Origin: Mesorhizobium sophorae
GTDB taxonomy: Bacteria > Pseudomonadota > Alphaproteobacteria > Rhizobiales > Rhizobiaceae
Assembly (NCBI RefSeq): GCF_002270415.1
Contig: NZ_NNRI01000022.1
Span: 806,001 to 870,000 of the forward strand
DNA length: 64,000 nt
Reading direction: 5' to 3'
The position numbers and the translations under genes are program-made. The stretch's first letter is position 1, and each line of letters opens with the position of its first letter. The notes under the pieces were generated by a model that was not told where the DNA came from, did not search any database, and saw only the letters and a program-made list of their open reading frames with translations. Below, piece by piece: positions 60,126 to 64,000 of the stretch.

Positions 60126-61829
60126 ATGCGCGTTTCGATCCATCTGCTCGGCCGCTTCGCCGTCAGCGTCGATGGTCGCCCGATCCCGGCGGCCGACTGG
60201 CGGCGCGACCGCGCCTCGGCCCTGGTCAAGCTGCTGGCGCTCAGGGCTGCCCACCGCATCCACCGCGAGCAGGCCATGGAAATTTTCTGGCCCGACGCCG
60301 ATCCCGAGGCGGCCGGCGCCAATCTGCGCAAGGCCATTCATTTCGCGCGCCGCGCGCTGGGAGCCCACGACCTGATCGAGGTGAGCAACGACATCGTCTC
60401 GCTTGCCCCGCATGCCGAGCTCGAGATCGATACCGAAAGCTTCGAGGCCGCCGCCAAGGCGGCGCTGCGCGGTGGTGACCGGAGCGCCTATGAGCGCGCC
60501 GCCGACCTTTATGGTGGCAGGCTTTTGCCGGACGATCTTTTCGTCGAGTGGCTCGACACACCGCGCGCGCAATCACAGCAGCGCTACAGCGATCTTTTGC
60601 GCGCCGGCGGCCTATGGCAGCGCCTGATCGCGCTCGACCCTGCCGACGAGCAGGCCCAGTGCGCGCTGATGCAGGCGGCACTCGATGCCGGCAACCGTGT
60701 CGAGGCCATCCGCCAGTTCAACCAGCTGCGCGACAACCTGCACGCCGAACTCGGCGTTGGGCCGAGTGCGGCGACCATCGCCCTTTACGAGAAGGCGCTG
60801 GCCCTCTCCGGCGCCGCGACCGTCAACCCGTCGGAGCGCATCCGCACCTCGCTCGCCTGGGGCCTGGTGCATTTGCAAAGCGGCGAGTTCGACAAGGCAA
60901 GCGAGATCGCCAGGCACACCCGCGACCTGGCGCTCGGTGCCGACCTGCCGCGCGAAGTCGGCGAGGCGAGCGCGCTGCTCGGCATCGCCTCGATGATGCG
61001 GGCGCAGTGGCCGCAACTGTTCCGCACCGAATTCATCGAATGGGTTCGCGCCAAACCGGCCTTCGTGCAGCATGTGTTCGATGGCCACCTTTGCCTATCC
61101 GAATTCTGCCTCTGCAGCGCCTCGGGCCATGCCGAAGTCGCGGGCCTTGCCCGCGAACTGCTCACCGTGGCCGAGGAGGCCGGATCGAATGCCGGTCGCG
61201 GGCTTGCCTGCCTGCTTCTGGGCGAGGCGGCGCTGTTTTCGGGCGACCTCGACGAGGCCGAGCGCCACCTGACCGAGGCCGAGCGGCTGCTGCTCGAGGC
61301 GGACGCGGTGGCCGGCCGCGTGCTCGCCATAGAGCGGCTGGCCGAGATCGCGCTGGAGCGCGGCCAGAAATGGCGCGCCAGCCGGCTCATCCAACGCGGT
61401 CTCACCGACGCCGAACGCTCATGGCTGTCGCCGCACCTGATCATGCGCATGCAGGCGCTGGCCGTGCGGGCGGCGGCGACACCCAAGATGGTGGCGCAGG
61501 AGATCCTCGCCGGCGACCGGCTGTTGACCCACGGCGCCTGCCAGCCCTGTTCGATGGCGCTGCGCACGGCCTCTGCGATCGCGCTTGCCGAGGCGGGCGA
61601 ACTGGACCAGGTCGACCGCCGCCTGAACGACGCCGAGCGCATCGCCGGCATGTGGCATGGCGGTCCCTGGGCGGCCGCCCTCTGGGAAGCGCGCGGTGTG
61701 CAGCGGCGGGCGCAGAACCACGAGATCCGCGCGCTCGCCGCCTTCGACGAGGCGGCCTCGCGCTATCAGGAACTCGGCCGCCCGCGCGACCAGGCCCGAT
61801 GCCTTGCCCGCATGGGCTCCGAGGGTTGA
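60126..61829 (+). CDS. SARP/BTAD-type transcriptional regulator with TPR domain
   Basis: 567 residues. Residues 1-95 are an OmpR-type winged helix as in SARP proteins (MRVSIHLLGRFAVSVDGRPI). A bacterial transcriptional activation domain follows (about 100-230; LYGGRLLPDDLFVEW, then GNRVEAIRQFNQLRDNLHAE). The rest is TPR-like helical repeats, without an ATPase domain. SARP proteins are best known in actinobacteria and are scarcer in rhizobia. It may activate the divergent peroxiredoxin gene across 133 bases (inference). Confidence 0.9.
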   Translation: MRVSIHLLGRFAVSVDGRPIPAADWRRDRASALVKLLALRAAHRIHREQAMEIFWPDADPEAAGANLRKAIHFARRALGAHDLIEVSNDIVSLAPHAELEIDTESFEAAAKAALRGGDRSAYERAADLYGGRLLPDDLFVEWLDTPRAQSQQRYSDLLRAGGLWQRLIALDPADEQAQCALMQAALDAGNRVEAIRQFNQLRDNLHAELGVGPSAATIALYEKALALSGAATVNPSERIRTSLAWGLVHLQSGEFDKASEIARHTRDLALGADLPREVGEASALLGIASMMRAQWPQLFRTEFIEWVRAKPAFVQHVFDGHLCLSEFCLCSASGHAEVAGLARELLTVAEEAGSNAGRGLACLLLGEAALFSGDLDEAERHLTEAERLLLEADAVAGRVLAIERLAEIALERGQKWRASRLIQRGLTDAERSWLSPHLIMRMQALAVRAAATPKMVAQEILAGDRLLTHGACQPCSMALRTASAIALAEAGELDQVDRRLNDAERIAGMWHGGPWAAALWEARGVQRRAQNHEIRALAAFDEAASRYQELGRPRDQARCLARMGSEG

Positions 61830-61934
61830 CGGCAAGGAATCGGTTCCTCGTCCTATGACGGATGGCGCGTGGGCTGGTCTCACCCGCGAGGGCCTGTATG
61901 ATCGCAACGGGAATGCCTGGGAGGAGGCTCGCTC

Positions 61935-63491
61935 ATGCGGCTGGATCAGAATCTCCGTCATTGGAGGATTTGGGCACTCATCGCCGCCATGGTGCTTTGG
62001 CCGCAGGCGGCGCCGGCCGACGGCATCACGCCGGAGCGGATCACGGCTGCCCTGCCCAAGCTTGAAGCGCTCGCCGAAGCCGCCATTGCGGACGGTGCCG
62101 TACCCGGCCTCGCCATCGCCGTCGTGCACGATGACCAGGTGATCTTCCTTAAGGGGTTCGGCCATCGCGAGGCCGGCAAGCCCGAGGTCGTCGACGCCGA
62201 CACGGTGTTCCAGATCGCATCGCTTTCCAAGCCGGTCTCCGCCACCGTCGTGGCGGCGCTGGTCAGCGACGGGATCGTGTCCTGGGATTCGAAGATCGCC
62301 GACCTCGATCCGGCCTTCCGCCTGGCCGATCCCTATCCGGCCAGCCAACTCACCGTCCGCGACCTGTTTTCGCATCGCAGCGGGCTCCCGGGCACGGCCG
62401 GCGACGACCTCGAGGACATTGGCTACGACCGTGCCGAAATCCTGCATCGCCTGCGGTTCGTCCCGGCATCGTCGAGCTTTCGCGCCGGGTATTCCTACAG
62501 CAATTTCGGATTGACGGAGGGTGCCGTGGCGGCCGCGACGCCGACAGGCAAGCCGTGGGAGGCGGTGGCCGAGGAGAAGCTCTACCGTCCGCTTGGCATG
62601 GCCTCGACCAGTTCGCGCCATCCGGACTTCGTCAAGCACGCGAACCGCGCCGCGCTTCACGTCAGGGTCGATGGCGCCTGGGCCGCGAAGATAGAGCGCG
62701 ATCCGGATGCGCAGGCGCCTGCCGGCGGCGTCAGTTCCACGGCACGTGACCTCTCGCAATGGGTGCGCCTCATCATCGGCAACGGCGTCTACGCCGGCAA
62801 GACACTGATTGCCGCTGATGCGCTGGACCAGACGCATGTTCCGCTGATGGCGCGCGGCAACAATCCCGTTTCCGGCGGTGCCTCGTTCTACGGCCTCGGC
62901 TGGAATGTCGAATTCGGCCGGCACGGCCTGAGCTGGGGCCACGCCGGCGCCTTCAGCGTCGGCGCGCGCACCCTGGTGACAGTCTTCCCGAAGGAGAACC
63001 TTGGCATCGTTATCATCACCAACGCCTTTCCGACGGGCCTGCCGGAGGGATTGTCCGATAGCTTCGCCGATCTCGTCTTCGACGGCACGGTCGAGAAGGA
63101 CTGGGTGAAGGAGTGGGACGATATCTATGCAGGCCTGTTCGGCCCGGCGGTGGCGGCAGCCAAGGCCACCTATGCAGCGCCACCTTCCCCGGCGAGGCCG
63201 GCTGGACCGGCCAGCGCCTATGCCGGCCGCTACGCCAACGACTTCGTCGGCGACGCAATCGTATCGAAAGCGGGAGACGACCTCGTGCTGAGGGTAGGCC
63301 CGGCTGCAGCCCGGTCCTATTCATTGACCCATTTCGACGGCGACATTTTCCTGACCTTTCCAGATGCCGAGACCCCTGACAGGCCCTCAGGCGTGGGTTT
63401 TGTCGTCGGCCCCGACGGCAAGGCGTCGGCCATGACCATAAGCTTCCTCGACGACAATCATCTCGGCACTCTTCAACGTGTGGGTGACTGA
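61935..63491 (+). CDS. Serine hydrolase, beta-lactamase/class C penicillin-binding fold
   Basis: 518 residues with a signal peptide (about 1-29). Ser96-x-x-Lys99 (ASLSKPVS), Tyr188-Ser-Asn (YSYSNFG) and GHAGAF take the roles of the SxxK, YxN and KTG-like motifs. The C-terminal 110 residues form a beta-rich extra domain (YAGRYANDFVGDAI). Candidates are an esterase, D-aminopeptidase or a peptidoglycan-type hydrolase; beta-lactamase activity is not implied. AGGAGG is 7 bases before the ATG. Confidence 0.9.
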   Translation: MRLDQNLRHWRIWALIAAMVLWPQAAPADGITPERITAALPKLEALAEAAIADGAVPGLAIAVVHDDQVIFLKGFGHREAGKPEVVDADTVFQIASLSKPVSATVVAALVSDGIVSWDSKIADLDPAFRLADPYPASQLTVRDLFSHRSGLPGTAGDDLEDIGYDRAEILHRLRFVPASSSFRAGYSYSNFGLTEGAVAAATPTGKPWEAVAEEKLYRPLGMASTSSRHPDFVKHANRAALHVRVDGAWAAKIERDPDAQAPAGGVSSTARDLSQWVRLIIGNGVYAGKTLIAADALDQTHVPLMARGNNPVSGGASFYGLGWNVEFGRHGLSWGHAGAFSVGARTLVTVFPKENLGIVIITNAFPTGLPEGLSDSFADLVFDGTVEKDWVKEWDDIYAGLFGPAVAAAKATYAAPPSPARPAGPASAYAGRYANDFVGDAIVSKAGDDLVLRVGPAAARSYSLTHFDGDIFLTFPDAETPDRPSGVGFVVGPDGKASAMTISFLDDNHLGTLQRVGD

Positions 63492-63520
63492 CCGTCAAAT
63501 CGAACAGTGCCGGCGGCAGC

Positions 63521-64000
63521 TCAAGGCGCCGGGCCGTACTGGAGCAGTTTGAAGCAATCGCCGTTGCCCGACTTCGCCTGCGTCAGGAAGGGTTTGGACC
63601 GGTCGATCCATTCCTGATGCGACCTCGCATCGGCTTCGATCGCATCGACCGGTGCAAGGCCAACGAAGCTGCGCCCGTGGCTGAAGAGCCAGCACGCACG
63701 GCCGAGAAATCGCCTGCTGCGCTGGCGCAGGAGATCGGCATCGTAGAAGACGTCAAGCACCTCGTGCTTGATCTTGCGCCCCGTTTCAGGATTGGCGATC
63801 GCAAGCTCGACCGGCTGGCCGCCGATCGCATCCTGCAGGTCCTTGTAGTCGAGGGCGAGCTGGGTGGTGGCATATTTGATCTCGCTCTCGTCACGCACGA
63901 TGTCGAACCATAGCGTGGGATCGAGCTCGTTGACGACGAACGACGATTCAAAATCGCGCGACAGGTTGAGGACGTCGAAGTCGCGGACGTCGATGTCGCG
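63521..64000 (-). CDS. Hypothetical protein, 5' end outside window
   Basis: 160 codons of a protein that continues past the right window edge. The visible part includes VRDFDVLNLSRDFESSFVVN, LWFDIVRDESEIKYATTQLA and a C-terminal FLTQAKSGNGDCFKLLQYG. It has no recognised family. The frame is open to the window edge, so the true start lies beyond. It is convergent with the serine hydrolase gene. Confidence 0.7.
   Translation of the reverse strand, partial: RDIDVRDFDVLNLSRDFESSFVVNELDPTLWFDIVRDESEIKYATTQLALDYKDLQDAIGGQPVELAIANPETGRKIKHEVLDVFYDADLLRQRSRRFLGRACWLFSHGRSFVGLAPVDAIEADARSHQEWIDRSKPFLTQAKSGNGDCFKLLQYGPAP

Noticed and set aside
61419-62942. 507-codon open frame antisense to the SARP and serine hydrolase genes
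   Set aside because: It spans two clear genes on the opposite strand and their spacer; no protein-like signature.

Overview
The window is high-GC chromosomal DNA of an alphaproteobacterium in the order Hyphomicrobiales. Gene content (LigD-Ku end joining with a Ku-coupled partner, LacI/Rrf2/SARP-type regulators, a rhizobial-style exopolysaccharide locus) and a 45-base intergenic repeat I recall from Mesorhizobium genomes make Mesorhizobium or a close relative the best guess. That is inference; there is no rRNA or other marker gene here. I saw no tRNA, rRNA, CRISPR array, IS element or phage gene.

Layout. (1) 1-7.8 kb: the end of an OafA-type acyltransferase, XRE and Crp/Fnr regulators, small unknown proteins, a 2-hydroxyacid dehydrogenase divergent from a LacI regulator with two operator-like palindromes between them, and a flavoprotein monooxygenase. 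(2) 7.9-26 kb: an exopolysaccharide locus with a GIPC-transferase-like protein, a Wzc/ExoP-like chain-length protein whose kinase domain has lost its P-loop, a VpsF/Wzy-like polymerase, two glycosyltransferases, a Tat-exported GH5 glycosidase, a Wzx-like flippase and two tandemly duplicated BioF2/FemAB-type acyltransferases. It is split by about 4.5 kb of unrelated genes (DUF1294, adenylate cyclase-TPR, orphan polyamine-binding protein, glyoxalase). (3) 26-32.8 kb: a DNA repair block with ligD, a decayed second ligD tail, ku, a translationally coupled BRCT-like/MerR-like/TPR protein, a perfect 45-bp inverted repeat, an alpha/beta hydrolase and exonuclease III.

(4) 32.8-42.4 kb: a membrane WD40 propeller, a frameshifted DUF5071 gene, isochorismatase, small secreted or membrane proteins, YghU, a trypsin/PDZ protein lacking the whole catalytic triad, a MarR-cupin pair with two matching palindromes, a VOC protein and a YdeI-family protein. 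(5) 42.4-46.8 kb: an apparent redox regulon of AhpD-like protein, NmrA-like reductase and secreted cupin, preceded by overlapping GGATAT-N3-ATATCC repeats. The same motif lies upstream of the four-cysteine Rrf2 regulator encoded opposite. A LysR remnant and a frameshifted SDR flank it. (6) 47-64 kb: ABC-F ATPase, CHASE-PAS-GGDEF-EAL protein, LysR with a divergent SDR-SDR-tautomerase operon, AMP-forming acyl-CoA synthetase, SQR-like flavoprotein, 1-Cys peroxiredoxin divergent from a SARP/BTAD regulator, serine beta-lactamase-like hydrolase, and a truncated unknown gene.

The points most worth following are the Ku-coupled BRCT/HTH/TPR protein, the Rrf2 motif linking regulator and redox operon, the triad-less HtrA relative, the P-loop-less Wzc domain and the decayed ligD tail.
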